This document shows positions 7,586-17,197 of a stretch of DNA of 46,523 nucleotides, one piece after another (the stretch's first letter is position 1; each line of letters begins with the position of its first letter). Source of the stretch: Tidjanibacter sp. Its GTDB lineage: Bacteria > Bacteroidota > Bacteroidia > Bacteroidales > Rikenellaceae. The notes beneath the pieces were generated by a model. It was not told the DNA's origin, searched no databases, and saw only the letters and a program-made list of their open reading frames with translations. The stretch is taken from positions 1-46,523 of the forward strand of contig JAFXAY010000088.1 in the NCBI GenBank assembly GCA_017521965.1, in the 5' to 3' direction. A program made the translations under genes and the position numbers.

Positions 7586-10369
7586 TTACAAGCCAAGACC
7601 CTCCAATATGCGCGCCAATTCGCCCATATCATATACCAACACCTCACGTGGCTTACCGCCATCGACAGGGCCTACAATGCCTGCACTTTCGAGCTGATCC
7701 ATAATACGTGCCGCACGTGTGTAACCGATTGTAAATCGGCGCTGTATGTATGATGTTGAGCCTTGTTGATGTTGTACGACAAAGTTGGCTATCTCGCGGA
7801 ACATCGGGTCGTAACTAATCTCACCCATCGGCTCCGAGCCACCCACACTCGCCCCACCCTCGGGCGCATAGTCTGGCAGCGGGTAGGCTGTCGGATAGCC
7901 CTTCTGGCGACTGATAAACTCGGTAATGCGCTCTATCTCGGGGGTGTCGAGGAAGGCGCATTGCAGTCGGGTAAGCTCGCCATTTATGAGCATCAGCATA
8001 TCGCCCTGACCAATCAGCTGATTGGCACCCGGCTGGTCGATAATCGTACGCGAATCGACCATAGAGGTCACGCGGAAGGCGATACGCGCAGGGAAGTTGG
8101 CCTTAATCAGACCTGTAATGACCTTCACGTCGGGTCGTTGAGTGGCGATAATGAGGTGGATACCCACCGCACGCGCCAACTGAGCAAGACGGGTGATGGG
8201 GGCCTCGACCTCCTTACCTGCGGTCATAATCATATCGGCAAACTCATCGACAACCACCACAATATAAGGCAGATAGCGGTGCGAGAGGAGTCCGTTGGGG
8301 TTGAGTTTATCGGGCGGCAGACGACGTTGCAGGAACTTCTCGTTGTACTCCGAAATTTTGCGCACCTGTGCCCTGCGCAGCAGCTCGTAGCGCGCCTCCA
8401 TCTCCTTGCAGAGCGAGTTGAGAGTGTTGACCACCTTTTGGGTGTCGGTGAGGATTGCATCCTCCTCGCTCTCCATCTTCGCGAGGAAGTGACGTTCCAA
8501 TTTGGAGTAGAGCGAGAGCTCGACTTTCTTCGGGTCAACCATCACAAATTTCAGTTCGGCAGGGTGTTTCTTATAGAGCAGCGAGCTGATTATCACATTG
8601 AGGCCCACCGACTTACCCTGACCCGTAGCACCCGCCACAAGCAGGTGGGGCATCTTGGCAAGGTCGATGACAAAGGTTTCGTTCTGGATAGTCTTGCCGA
8701 GCACAATGGGGAGTTCGTACTTGCTATCCTGGAATTTGAGCGACTTGACTACAGAGAAGAACGACACCGTTTCGCGGGTGCGGTTGGGTATCTCGATACC
8801 GATAGTACCCTTGCCGGGGATAAGACCTACATAGCGGATACTCAGTGCTTTGAGGTCGAGCGCGATATTCTCTTCGAGGCTCTTGATGCGATTAATCTTC
8901 ACACCCTGAGCAGGCTCAATCTCGTAGAGGGTTACGGTCGGGCCGATGGTCGCCTTGATGCGGTTAATCTTGATGCCGAAGTTTTCGAGGGTGTGTTGTA
9001 TGATGTTCTTATTCTCGATAATCTCCTCTTGCGAGAACTCCACATCGGAGGTACGATTTTCCAAAATCTGAATCGGAGGTCGCTGATAGCGAGATAGTTC
9101 GCGAGTGGGGTCATATAGTTTCGCGAGGCTATCCTCGTCGGCCTCAGCATCGACAAGTTCGCTGCGCACAACCTGCACTCCGTCCTCCTTGCTCTCCACA
9201 ATGCCACCTGCTCCGAGGGTGATACTACCCGTATCATCATTAGCCTCCTCAGGCTCATCACTATCGGAGATTGTAAATCCGCCAAGTGTCACGGTGGCAG
9301 CAGCGGCCGCACCACCCAACTTATCGATGCCGGGAGTATCGGCAGGGAGCCCTACCATACCCGCATCGTTGTCGTCGACAATCTCAAAACCGCCACTCGG
9401 TCGGCCTGAGGACTGCCTACGCGAAGCAGGCTGTTCAGTGGGGTGTACATAGCCGAGAGGTATCTCGTCGCCCTCTATTTCAATCTCCTCATCGCCAGCA
9501 GGTTTAATGTCGGCCCAATCGTCGTCAGCATCGGCGATATAGGGTCCTGCGGGCTGAGGTACTTCATCAACAAAGGGGCACTCGCCGACAGTGACGATAG
9601 CGGGAGCAGGAGCGGGTTGCACTTCAACCTCTTCCTCCTCAGGTTCCTCATCATACTCCTCCTGCTCGGCACGGTCGCGGCGACGAAGAGGGAACTTGAA
9701 GAGTTGCCAAGTCTTACCTGCCACCTGTGCGCCAAGGCTATTTACAACGCTGATTGTGCGGCGATTAACATAGACAGCCCAGAGCACCCAGCCAAGCACC
9801 AACATCAGAGCCAAGCCCCACTTGCCAATATACTCTTTGAGCCATAGTGCCACAAAGATACCCATCTCGCCACCCAGGCCCGTACCAAAGACGTTCCAAC
9901 GGATACCAAAGGCGAAACCGAGGGTTAGTGAGCCAAGAATCATAGCCAGCAACGTCACACGCATCGCCTTCTCAAACCATATCGGGCGATAGCGTATGAT
10001 TTTGAGCGACAGTGCAATAAGGAAAATAGGGACACACACCGCAAAGGCACCAAACATACGCCCTACGAGCAGTTGGCCGATAATTGCGCCCAACTTACCA
10101 CCCGCATTGCTAACGCTAATACCTCGGGTCGGTGCACCCAACTCGCGCGCACGCAGGAAAATCTGGTCGGCACTCCAAGTGAAGTAGTAGGAGATTACCG
10201 ACAAGAGAAGCACTAACGACACGAAGAGCAACGAAAAACTAAGCACCCAACGTGTGGTGTCAAGACCACCCGCCTGCTCACGATATTCGGGAGCGGGAGG
10301 TACGGGTTTGGGAGCAGGTTTCGTGCTCTTCTTCTTGGGTTGTGGTGTTGCTATCTTCTTTGCACTCAT
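7586..10369 (-). CDS. ftsK: FtsK/SpoIIIE-type DNA translocase
   Basis: A 927-residue membrane-anchored DNA pump that moves the chromosome termini through the division septum and activates dimer resolution. Four transmembrane segments are visible in the N-terminal region (about residues 38-200). A long acidic, Pro/Glu-rich linker follows (about 230-400). The motor carries Walker A GATGQGKSVGLN (about residues 577-588), the Walker B region VVVVDEFADM, and the family motif IATQRPDVKVITGLIKANFPARIAF. The C-terminal winged-helix gamma domain (SYIQRRFTIGYTRAARIMDQLE) is the part that reads orienting DNA sequences. It sits between murI (15 nt upstream) and the lolA-like gene (3 nt downstream). The start at ATG 10367-10369 fits the basic N-terminus. 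Confidence 0.96.
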   Translation of the reverse strand: MSAKKIATPQPKKKSTKPAPKPVPPAPEYREQAGGLDTTRWVLSFSLLFVSLVLLLSVISYYFTWSADQIFLRARELGAPTRGISVSNAGGKLGAIIGQLLVGRMFGAFAVCVPIFLIALSLKIIRYRPIWFEKAMRVTLLAMILGSLTLGFAFGIRWNVFGTGLGGEMGIFVALWLKEYIGKWGLALMLVLGWVLWAVYVNRRTISVVNSLGAQVAGKTWQLFKFPLRRRDRAEQEEYDEEPEEEEVEVQPAPAPAIVTVGECPFVDEVPQPAGPYIADADDDWADIKPAGDEEIEIEGDEIPLGYVHPTEQPASRRQSSGRPSGGFEIVDDNDAGMVGLPADTPGIDKLGGAAAAATVTLGGFTISDSDEPEEANDDTGSITLGAGGIVESKEDGVQVVRSELVDAEADEDSLAKLYDPTRELSRYQRPPIQILENRTSDVEFSQEEIIENKNIIQHTLENFGIKINRIKATIGPTVTLYEIEPAQGVKINRIKSLEENIALDLKALSIRYVGLIPGKGTIGIEIPNRTRETVSFFSVVKSLKFQDSKYELPIVLGKTIQNETFVIDLAKMPHLLVAGATGQGKSVGLNVIISSLLYKKHPAELKFVMVDPKKVELSLYSKLERHFLAKMESEEDAILTDTQKVVNTLNSLCKEMEARYELLRRAQVRKISEYNEKFLQRRLPPDKLNPNGLLSHRYLPYIVVVVDEFADMIMTAGKEVEAPITRLAQLARAVGIHLIIATQRPDVKVITGLIKANFPARIAFRVTSMVDSRTIIDQPGANQLIGQGDMLMLINGELTRLQCAFLDTPEIERITEFISRQKGYPTAYPLPDYAPEGGASVGGSEPMGEISYDPMFREIANFVVQHQQGSTSYIQRRFTIGYTRAARIMDQLESAGIVGPVDGGKPREVLVYDMGELARILEGLGL

Positions 10370-10383
10370 ATACTTACATTTAT

Positions 10384-11154
10384 TTACTTCAAACTATTTG
10401 CTCGTGCGGCGAGCATGGCCTCATACTCCTCGCCTGCCGCACTCAGGAACTCATATCGGGCCACGTTGCCACTCTCGGCTCGGAGGTTATTTTGGTCGAG
10501 CAACCACTCTGCACGCCTTGCCACAGCAGGTGCGGGATCAATAATCTCCACCGCCCTATCCCCAACGACCTCGGCTATCGTGTCGGTCAGGAAGGGGTAG
10601 TGAGTGCAGCCCAATACTATACGGTCGGCACCCGCCTCAATCATCGGCTCGACCACCGCCCTGACGGTTTGTAGTGCCTCGGGACTCCTCTCCTCGCCAC
10701 ACTCGACAAGTTCTACAAATCCTTCGCCCACCGCACGGATAATCTGCACCTGTGAGCCATAACGCGCCTCATTGGCAAGGTAGAGCGCACCGCCAAACGA
10801 GGCTTTGGTGGCCAGCACCCCTATCACCCCACTCTGCGAAGTGAGTGCAGCGGGCTTCACCGCGGGCTCCATACCCACAAAGGGTATCGGGTATCGGCTG
10901 CGCAGGGTGTCGATGGCAACTGCTGTTGCGGTGTTGCACGCCACAACAATCATCTTCGCTCCTCGCGCCAAAAGGGCCTCAACAGCCTCTTCGACAAAGG
11001 TGAGAATCTCCTCTGCCGAGCGATTACCATAGGGGCAGTTCTTACCGTCGCCATAGTAGATGAGCGACTCCTCGGGCAGCTGACGACGAAGCTCGCGCCA
11101 CACCGAAAGACCACCCATACCCGAGTCGAATACACCTATTGCCGAATTGTTCAT
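10384..11154 (-). CDS. murI: Glutamate racemase
   Basis: A 256-residue cytoplasmic enzyme that converts L- to D-glutamate for peptidoglycan. The signatures GVFDSGMGGLSV, YYGDGKNCPYGNRS, the first catalytic cysteine in ACNTATA and the second in GCTHYPFL are all present, so it should be active. I chose ATG at 11152-11154; a GTG two codons upstream (11158-11160) is possible but adds only two residues. The gene is 14 nt upstream of ftsK on the same strand and is probably the first gene of the murI-ftsK-lolA operon, linking wall precursor supply with division. Confidence 0.96.
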   Translation of the reverse strand: MNNSAIGVFDSGMGGLSVWRELRRQLPEESLIYYGDGKNCPYGNRSAEEILTFVEEAVEALLARGAKMIVVACNTATAVAIDTLRSRYPIPFVGMEPAVKPAALTSQSGVIGVLATKASFGGALYLANEARYGSQVQIIRAVGEGFVELVECGEERSPEALQTVRAVVEPMIEAGADRIVLGCTHYPFLTDTIAEVVGDRAVEIIDPAPAVARRAEWLLDQNNLRAESGNVARYEFLSAAGEEYEAMLAARANSLK

Positions 11155-11245
11155 TTTCACTCTTTGTCAGCACTATTGGAGCGGGGTGCAACTTCCCTTA
11201 GACCCACCGCTACAAGCGGAGAGGACACACCACTCCATTATCTTG

Positions 11246-11253
11246 CAAATATA
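11246..11253 (-). promoter_or_regulatory. -7 box for murI-ftsK-lolA
   Basis: TATATTTG on the minus strand, a perfect TAnnTTTG box about 92 nt upstream of the murI ATG. No convincing -33 TTTG is seen at the right spacing. The leader of about 85 nt has no obvious regulatory fold. Confidence 0.6.
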
Positions 11254-11317
11254 AGAATTTTTCGCAATAAATCACAGTATTTTCGCGAGAATAATAAGAT
11301 GCAAGAAGGCAAAATGG

Positions 11318-11540
11318 TTTAGGGAGATTAGGGAGTGTTAGGGAGTGTTAGGGAGTTTCAAAAATTCAAAATTCAAAGTTCAAAATTCAAAATGAATTTG
11401 CGAGGCTAAGGAGCGTTAGGGAGGTTAGGGAGTGTTAGGGAGTGTTAGGGAATAATGAGAATTATGGGAATTATGGGAGAATCTTTAAACTCCTTAAACT
11501 CACTAAATTCACTAAGCTCACTAAATTCACTATTATAAGC
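11318..11540 (+). repeat. TTAGGGAGTG decamer array C (two blocks)
   Basis: Two blocks of TTAGGGAGTG units (11319-11356 and 11407-11451) flank an AT-rich heptamer stretch (TTCAAAA units, 11346-11386) that also occurs inverted at 2374-2408. The second block passes into AATTATGGG nonamers, the centre AATCTTTAAA, then CTCCTTAAACTCACTAAA-like units. The order matches the other arrays. Confidence 0.7.
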
Positions 11541-11773
11541 CCAATAGGCCCGATAGGCCCAATAGGTTTCAGAAAACGGTCGTGCCCGCAACCTCCGAAA
11601 CCCACGAAGGCTACAATCCCCACCCCGCCTGAGGCGTAAGCCGAAGGCACACATCCCCCGCCGAGGCGGGGGCTTGGGGGTGGGTCAGGCCTACAATTGC
11701 CTGCGGAGCAGGCAGGTGTCGAGGTGGTGATTAAAGGCAATAGGGTATCTACCTTACAGAGGGTGCTGTGCAA
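11541..11773. repeat. GC-rich palindromic filler between murI and aroK
   Basis: There is no gene here. The stretch holds an 11-nt tandem repeat (CCCAATAGGCC, three degenerate units at about 11538-11570), a CCCCCGCC/GGCGGGGG hairpin at about 11654-11671 and a GCCTGC/GCAGGC hairpin at about 11699-11714. It looks like accreted repeat debris rather than a conserved element. Confidence 0.5.
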
Positions 11774-11820
11774 AATGATAATAATGAGAGCAATACGATA
11801 TTGCTCTCATTATTATCATT
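11774..11820 (-). terminator. Terminator hairpin embedded in the aroK stop
   Basis: A perfect inverted repeat with arms of 22 nt (outer AATGATAATAATGAG, inner GAGAGCAATA) around a 3-nt loop. Its outer edge overlaps the aroK TAA at 11819-11821, so the terminator begins at the last codon. The GAGAGCAAT core is shared with 6781-6815 and 33986-34021. Confidence 0.8.
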
Positions 11821-12331
11821 AACAATTTAGAAAATTCTTAACGTGGTAAATAATATAATCATCCGTCGCTCCATTGCAATCAATAACCATATCAGCCTGC
11901 GAGTACCACGCCTCGCGCGCAGGGAGTGTGGTGGTGATATATTCGAGCAACTCCTCGTCGTTCATACCCGCAATTTTGGGGCGGCGCGCTCGACCTCGGC
12001 CAAGTCTGGCCAACAGACGATCGGGCGATAGCTTAAAGTAGATAACCCTGCCTCGCTCACGCATCAGCGCCAGGTTATCCGCATAGCAGGGCATACCGCC
12101 ACCGGTAGCCACAACCACATCACCCTCCGACGGAAGCAAACGTAGCAACTCCCTCTCTCTCTGGCGGAAACCTGCCTCGCCCTCATAGGCGAAAATCTCG
12201 CTCACCGTTACACCTGTATCCTCCTCAATTGCCCTATCAGTATCGACAAAGTTATAGCCGAGTGCAGCAGCAAGTCTGCGCCCTACACTACTCTTGCCCG
12301 AGCCCATAAAACCAACCAAGAAGAGTACCAT
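11819..12331 (-). CDS. aroK: Shikimate kinase
   Basis: A 170-residue enzyme that phosphorylates shikimate in aromatic amino acid synthesis. It opens MVLFLVGFMGSGKSSVGRRLA with the Walker A motif GFMGSGKS, followed by the shikimate-binding Asp in DTD, Arg in FRQRE and the GGG of VATGGGMP. Length is normal. I chose ATG 12329-12331, 4 nt after the parC stop; a TTG at 12341-12343 would overlap parC and is less likely. It is the last gene of plsC-parE-parC-aroK, ending in a terminator hairpin at its stop codon. Confidence 0.95.
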   Translation of the reverse strand: MVLFLVGFMGSGKSSVGRRLAAALGYNFVDTDRAIEEDTGVTVSEIFAYEGEAGFRQRERELLRLLPSEGDVVVATGGGMPCYADNLALMRERGRVIYFKLSPDRLLARLGRGRARRPKIAGMNDEELLEYITTTLPAREAWYSQADMVIDCNGATDDYIIYHVKNFLNC

Positions 12332-12335
12332 ACTC

Positions 12336-15224
12336 TTATCCAAAGAGGTTTAGTTGTGTGTTCTCGCTATTGCGACTATCCTCCTCGGAGGGACGCTCTA
12401 TGATGAGTTCGACCTCCTCCTTGGCAGGTGCAGGAGCCACCTTAGGCTCGGCCTTCTTGGGCTCAGCTTTTGGCTCAGTTTTCTTAGGCTCGGCCACAGC
12501 CTTAGGCTCGGCCACAACCTTAGGCTCGGCCACAACCTTAGGCTCTGCCGCAGCAGGCTCAGCCACTTCCACAGCGGGAGCGGTAACAGGCTCTACAACC
12601 GCTGCCTCCTCGGGCTCTTCGGGAGTGGGAGGCACCTCGGGCTCGATAAACTTCACCGAGGCTACCTCGTAGGTAGTCAGTCGTTTACCCTTGGCCTTGC
12701 GGCTCTTGACAGCCACAAAACTATCGACATCGAACTGCTCAGCAGGACGACCCGCATTTTTACCGCCATAGGTCACCTCAACCTTACAGCCCGCCACCTT
12801 GGTCAGGCAGACGCTGCGCGACTTGCGATTCTCCTCATCGACATAGCAGGCGGGGCGGTCGGAGAGTTCGGGAGTGAAGCGTTTCAGGTAGTAGTACTTC
12901 TGGCTGTCGTCCCAATAGACCACACTCAAAACCTGCTCGGGGTCGTACTTCTCCACCCAAGTAGTATCTTCGGGGAAGTGGTGTCCCACCTCGTAACCCG
13001 TTGTGTAGTAGCAATCTGCTGCTGTATAAACAATAATCTTGTCGGCACCCTCGAACTGACCGAGCAATCGGCCTCGGCCATCGGTGTTGAGTTTCAGCAC
13101 ATCTTGGTCGAACCATACATCGACACCCGCCAAAGTCGAAACACCCTGCTCCTTCAAGACGATTTTGTGGATCGGGTAGCGCGAGAAGAGGTTGCCCTGC
13201 GAGGAGCGACCCTTGATGAGCAGTTGGCTGAAATCGAGTTCGGCAATCGACTTTTTGAGCCTTGCACGCTGGCGGAAGAATACCTTCAAGGTCTCGGCCT
13301 CGCCATTGGGGTTAACGCTCATATAGAGCACTTTACTCTTGGGAGTACCCTTGGTGATGTTGTACTCCTTGTCGCGGGTGATGCTCGTTATGGCACAACG
13401 TTTCATAAAGATAGCGCCCTTGTCGCCATCGCGGTACAAGACGTTGTAGATGGTGCGCTCGTCATTGCGCTTGAAGACTCCGATATGGATAATATCGGGG
13501 GCGAAGAAGTCCTTGTCGAGCACCTTCTTGATGATGTAGCGACCGTCGCGGGTGATGAGGATAACATCGTCCAAATCGGAGCAGTCGCAGACGTACTCCT
13601 CCTTCTTCATAGCCGCACCGATACCGAAGAAACCACCTGCCCTATCGACATACAACTTGGAGTTGGCAAGAGCCACCTTAGCTACCTCGATATTGTCGAA
13701 CTGGCGCAACTCTGTACGTCGTTCGCGACCCTTACCGTAACGCTTTTTGATTGATTTATAGTAGTTTACAGTGTAGGTCACAAGGTGATCGAGGTTGTAT
13801 TTAACCTCTGCCTCCTCCGCCTCGATAGCCTTAATCTGCTGGTCGGTCTTGTCGGCATCGTAGCGGGTGATACGGATAAATTTCAGGTCGGTCAGGTGGA
13901 TTACATCGTCGAGCACCACTTCCCTGCACAACAACTTCTTGAAGGGCTCCAACGCCTTATCGACAGCCTCGTAGGCCTCCTCGCGCGAGGTGCAACCCTC
14001 CATCACCTGATATATCTTATTCTCGATAAAGATACGTTCCAACGAGCAGGTGTGCCACTCCTTGGCAAGTTCCTCTAAGCGAATTTCTAACTCTCTGCCC
14101 AGCAGCCACTTAGTACGCTCGGCACTGCGGCGCAAAATCTCGCTCACACCGATAAAGCAGGGCTTCTCGTCGCATATCACACAGGCATTGGGCGAGATGC
14201 TCACCTCGCAGTCGGTAAATGCGTAGAGCGCATCGATAGTCTTATCGGTCGATTCGTCGCCTGCCACCTGAATAACGAGTTCCACATTTTGGGCGGTGTT
14301 GTCATCGACGTGGCGTATCTTGATTTTGCCTTTCTCGTTGGCCTTGATAATCGACTCTTTGATACTCTCGGTGGTTGTTCCGAAGGGTATCTCACTGATT
14401 ATCAGTGTGCGTTTGTCGCTCTTGGTGATTTTGGCACGCACCCTCACAGCACCACCTCGCAAACCATCGTTGTAGCGACTCACATCGGCCAGACCACCCG
14501 TCGGGAAGTCGGGGTAGAGTTCGAACTGCTCACCCTTCAAGTGGGCGATGGCTGCATCAATCAGCTCGTTGAAGTTGTGGGGCAATATCTTCGAGGCCAA
14601 GCCCACAGCGATACCCTCGACACCCTGCGCAAGCAGTAGCGGGAACTTAACGGGGAGTGTAACAGGCTCATTATTACGACCATCGTAGGAGAGCATCCAC
14701 TCCGTAGTCTTGGGGTTGAAGACCACCTCCATAGCAAACTTGGTCAGTCGCGCCTCGATGTAACGAGGAGCAGCCGCACCGTCGCCCGTAAAGATGTTAC
14801 CCCAGTTACCCTGACAGTCAATCAGCAGGTCCTTTTGGCCGAGCTGCACAAGTGCATCGCCAATCGAGGCGTCACCGTGGGGGTGGAAGTGCATCGTATC
14901 ACCCACAATGGCGGCCACCTTGTTGTATCGGCCATCCTCCGCCTTACGCATCGAGTGAAGGATGCGCCTCTGCACAGGCTTCAAACCGTCCTCGATGTGG
15001 GGTACAGCACGCTCCAAGATAACATAGGAGGCATAGTCCAAGAACCAATCCTTGAACATACCCGTCAGACGCTTACGCGAGGTATCGGCATCGAGCAACT
15101 TGTCGTACTTACCGCTACGCACTGCACCCTCCTCGACGGGGGTATCCTCCTCGGCGGCCTCTACACTCTCGACAACCTCGTCGGTAACCTCAGGCTCTGA
15201 ATAGTTTTTCTCTATCTCGCTCAT
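12336..15224 (-). CDS. parC: DNA topoisomerase IV subunit A with disordered tail and clamp-like motif
   Basis: A 962-residue type IIA topoisomerase subunit. With ParE it decatenates sister chromosomes. The catalytic core is clear: HFHPHGDASIGDALVQLGQK and the active-site Tyr in RYIEARL. The C-terminal beta-pinwheel is followed by a tail of about 100 residues rich in Pro, Glu, Ala and Lys (repeats of AEPKVV, about residues 855-930) that must be disordered. The last six residues are QLNLFG, matching the QLxLF pentapeptide that binds the replication sliding clamp. The tail DNA has 18-bp tandem units (12495-12548). It lies 33 nt after parE and 4 nt before aroK. Ala at the quinolone Ser80 position is usual for Bacteroidetes ParC as far as I know. 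Confidence 0.95.
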   Translation of the reverse strand: MSEIEKNYSEPEVTDEVVESVEAAEEDTPVEEGAVRSGKYDKLLDADTSRKRLTGMFKDWFLDYASYVILERAVPHIEDGLKPVQRRILHSMRKAEDGRYNKVAAIVGDTMHFHPHGDASIGDALVQLGQKDLLIDCQGNWGNIFTGDGAAAPRYIEARLTKFAMEVVFNPKTTEWMLSYDGRNNEPVTLPVKFPLLLAQGVEGIAVGLASKILPHNFNELIDAAIAHLKGEQFELYPDFPTGGLADVSRYNDGLRGGAVRVRAKITKSDKRTLIISEIPFGTTTESIKESIIKANEKGKIKIRHVDDNTAQNVELVIQVAGDESTDKTIDALYAFTDCEVSISPNACVICDEKPCFIGVSEILRRSAERTKWLLGRELEIRLEELAKEWHTCSLERIFIENKIYQVMEGCTSREEAYEAVDKALEPFKKLLCREVVLDDVIHLTDLKFIRITRYDADKTDQQIKAIEAEEAEVKYNLDHLVTYTVNYYKSIKKRYGKGRERRTELRQFDNIEVAKVALANSKLYVDRAGGFFGIGAAMKKEEYVCDCSDLDDVILITRDGRYIIKKVLDKDFFAPDIIHIGVFKRNDERTIYNVLYRDGDKGAIFMKRCAITSITRDKEYNITKGTPKSKVLYMSVNPNGEAETLKVFFRQRARLKKSIAELDFSQLLIKGRSSQGNLFSRYPIHKIVLKEQGVSTLAGVDVWFDQDVLKLNTDGRGRLLGQFEGADKIIVYTAADCYYTTGYEVGHHFPEDTTWVEKYDPEQVLSVVYWDDSQKYYYLKRFTPELSDRPACYVDEENRKSRSVCLTKVAGCKVEVTYGGKNAGRPAEQFDVDSFVAVKSRKAKGKRLTTYEVASVKFIEPEVPPTPEEPEEAAVVEPVTAPAVEVAEPAAAEPKVVAEPKVVAEPKAVAEPKKTEPKAEPKKAEPKVAPAPAKEEVELIIERPSEEDSRNSENTQLNLFG

Positions 15225-15257
15225 ATTCTCTAATCTCTTTTCTCGATGTGGGGGTTA

Positions 15258-17108
15258 TTAAATCAAATCCTCGATATAGTCTGCCTCGATACGCAGGTTA
15301 TCGACAATAAAGCCCTGACGCTCCATAGTGTTCTTACCCATATAGAACTCCAACATATCGTTTATGGGGTCCTCCTTGGTCAGGCGCACAGGCTCCAATC
15401 GGATATTCTCACCGATAAACTCGCGGAACTCCTCCTTGGATATCTCACCCAGACCCTTAAATCGAGTAATCTCGGCACTCGCTCCCAACTTCGTCACAGC
15501 CTTCTGCTTCTCCTCCTCGTTGTAGCAGTATATCGTCTGCTTCTTGTTACGCACACGGAAGAGAGGGGTCTGCAACACGAAGAGGTGGTTCTGGCGAATC
15601 ACATCGGGGAAGAATTGGAGGAAGAAGGTGAGCATCAGCAGTCGGATGTGCATACCATCGACATCGGCATCGGTGGCAATCACAATTTTGTTATATCGCA
15701 GATTTTCAATATCCTCCTCAATGTTGAGCGCAGCCTGCAACAGGTTGAACTCCTCGTTGTCATAGACCAACTTTTTGGTCAGTCCGTAACTATTCTTCGG
15801 CTTACCACGCAGCGAGAACACCGCTTGGGTCTGAGCATCGCGCGACGAGGTGATAGAGCCACTCGCCGAAAGACCCTCGGTGATGAAAATCATCGTTTCG
15901 TTCTTACGGGGATTCTTCACATCGTTGTAGTGTATCTTGCAGTCGCGGAGTTTGCTGTTATTGAGGCTCACTTTCTTAGCCATCTCCCTGGCCTTCTTCT
16001 GCACACCCGAGATAGCCTTGCGCTCCTTCTCGTTCTCCTGAATCTTTTTGAGCATAGCCTGCGCTGTGTCGGGGTGCTTGTGGAGGTAGTTGTCCAACTC
16101 GCGGCTCACGAAGTCCAAGATGAACTGACGCACAGTCTGACCTCCCGGCTCCATCAACTTCGACGACAGACGGATTTTGGTCTGACTCTCAAACTCAGGC
16201 TCCTCAACACTCACACTGATAGCACCCATAACCGATGTACGCACATCGCTCGGGTCGAAATCTTTCTTGAAGAACTCCTTGATAGTCTTGGCAATAGCCT
16301 CGCGGAAGGCCGCCTGATGAGTACCACCCTGAGTGGTGTGCTGGCCATTGACAAAGGAGAAGTAGCTCTCACCATAGCCTGTACCGTGGGTGATAGCAAT
16401 CTCTATATCGTTGCCTTTCAAGTGTATAGGCTGATAGAGTGGCTCCTCGCTGAGGTTCTCGTTGAGCAAGTCCAGCAGACCATTTTTCGAGGTAAAGCGA
16501 GTACCGTTGAGCGAGATAGTCAGTCCGGTGAGCAGGTAGGTGTAGTTGCGGAGGCGCTGCTCCACAATCTCCAAGTTGTACTCATACTCGCCAAAGACCT
16601 CTTCGTCAACGTGGTAGGTGATGGTAGTACCCACCTTATCGGTCACATTATCCTCCCACACGTCCGACACCGGATTACCGGTCTGGAAACTCACCGTTCG
16701 TGCCTGTCCGTCGCGCACACTGCGTGCAGTGAAGCTGCTCGACAGCATATTTACCGCCTTGACACCCACACCGTTCAGACCTACGGTCTTCTTAAATGCA
16801 CCCGAGCCATACTTACCGCTGGTGTTGATTTTCGACACCGCATCGCTGAGCGAGGCTAATGGAATGCCACGTCCATAGTCGCGTATGGTCACCATCTTGT
16901 CCTCGGAAATAGTCACCTCAATCAGGTTACCCGCACCCATAATGAACTCATCGACAGAGTTGTCGAGTACCTCCTTAATCAGGGTGTAGATACCGTCGTC
17001 TGGTTGTGAGCCATCGCCGAGTTTACCAATCCACATACCGGGTCGCAGACGCATCTGGTCGCGTGTGGATAGGGTCTTAATATCTTTCTCAGTATAGTTT
17101 ACTGCCAT
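15258..17108 (-). CDS. parE: DNA topoisomerase IV subunit B
   Basis: A 616-residue ATPase subunit of topoisomerase IV. The N-terminal GHKL fold shows [17 protein letters not shown] and the ATP-lid [11 protein letters not shown]. The Toprim domain has EGLSASGSI at about residues 410-418 and [10 protein letters not shown] for metal binding; EGLSA stands where EGDSA is usual, but the catalytic Glu and the DxD aspartates are kept. It is ParE rather than GyrB because it precedes parC, lacks the GyrB pattern GDSAGGSAK, and has the [15 protein letters not shown] form typical of Bacteroidetes ParE. Start ATG 17106-17108. The operon continues into parC and aroK. Confidence 0.93.
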   Translation of the reverse strand: MAVNYTEKDIKTLSTRDQMRLRPGMWIGKLGDGSQPDDGIYTLIKEVLDNSVDEFIMGAGNLIEVTISEDKMVTIRDYGRGIPLASLSDAVSKINTSGKYGSGAFKKTVGLNGVGVKAVNMLSSSFTARSVRDGQARTVSFQTGNPVSDVWEDNVTDKVGTTITYHVDEEVFGEYEYNLEIVEQRLRNYTYLLTGLTISLNGTRFTSKNGLLDLLNENLSEEPLYQPIHLKGNDIEIAITHGTGYGESYFSFVNGQHTTQGGTHQAAFREAIAKTIKEFFKKDFDPSDVRTSVMGAISVSVEEPEFESQTKIRLSSKLMEPGGQTVRQFILDFVSRELDNYLHKHPDTAQAMLKKIQENEKERKAISGVQKKAREMAKKVSLNNSKLRDCKIHYNDVKNPRKNETMIFITEGLSASGSITSSRDAQTQAVFSLRGKPKNSYGLTKKLVYDNEEFNLLQAALNIEEDIENLRYNKIVIATDADVDGMHIRLLMLTFFLQFFPDVIRQNHLFVLQTPLFRVRNKKQTIYCYNEEEKQKAVTKLGASAEITRFKGLGEISKEEFREFIGENIRLEPVRLTKEDPINDMLEFYMGKNTMERQGFIVDNLRIEADYIEDLI

Positions 17109-17173
17109 CGTTTATATATTGTTTTTCTCTTTTCTCAAATTTCGTTCTGGGGCTGCGCAAAGTAAAGCCTTTC

Positions 17174-17194
17174 GAGTGACAACACTTGTCACTC
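17174..17194 (-). other. Hairpin between plsC and parE
   Basis: GAGTGACAA pairs perfectly with TTGTCACTC around a 3-nt loop, starting 3 nt past the plsC stop. There is no T-run, so it may slow or process the transcript rather than end it. A TACTTTG sequence on the minus strand just downstream (17156-17164) could serve as an imperfect -7 box for parE. Confidence 0.5.
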
Positions 17195-17197
17195 CCG

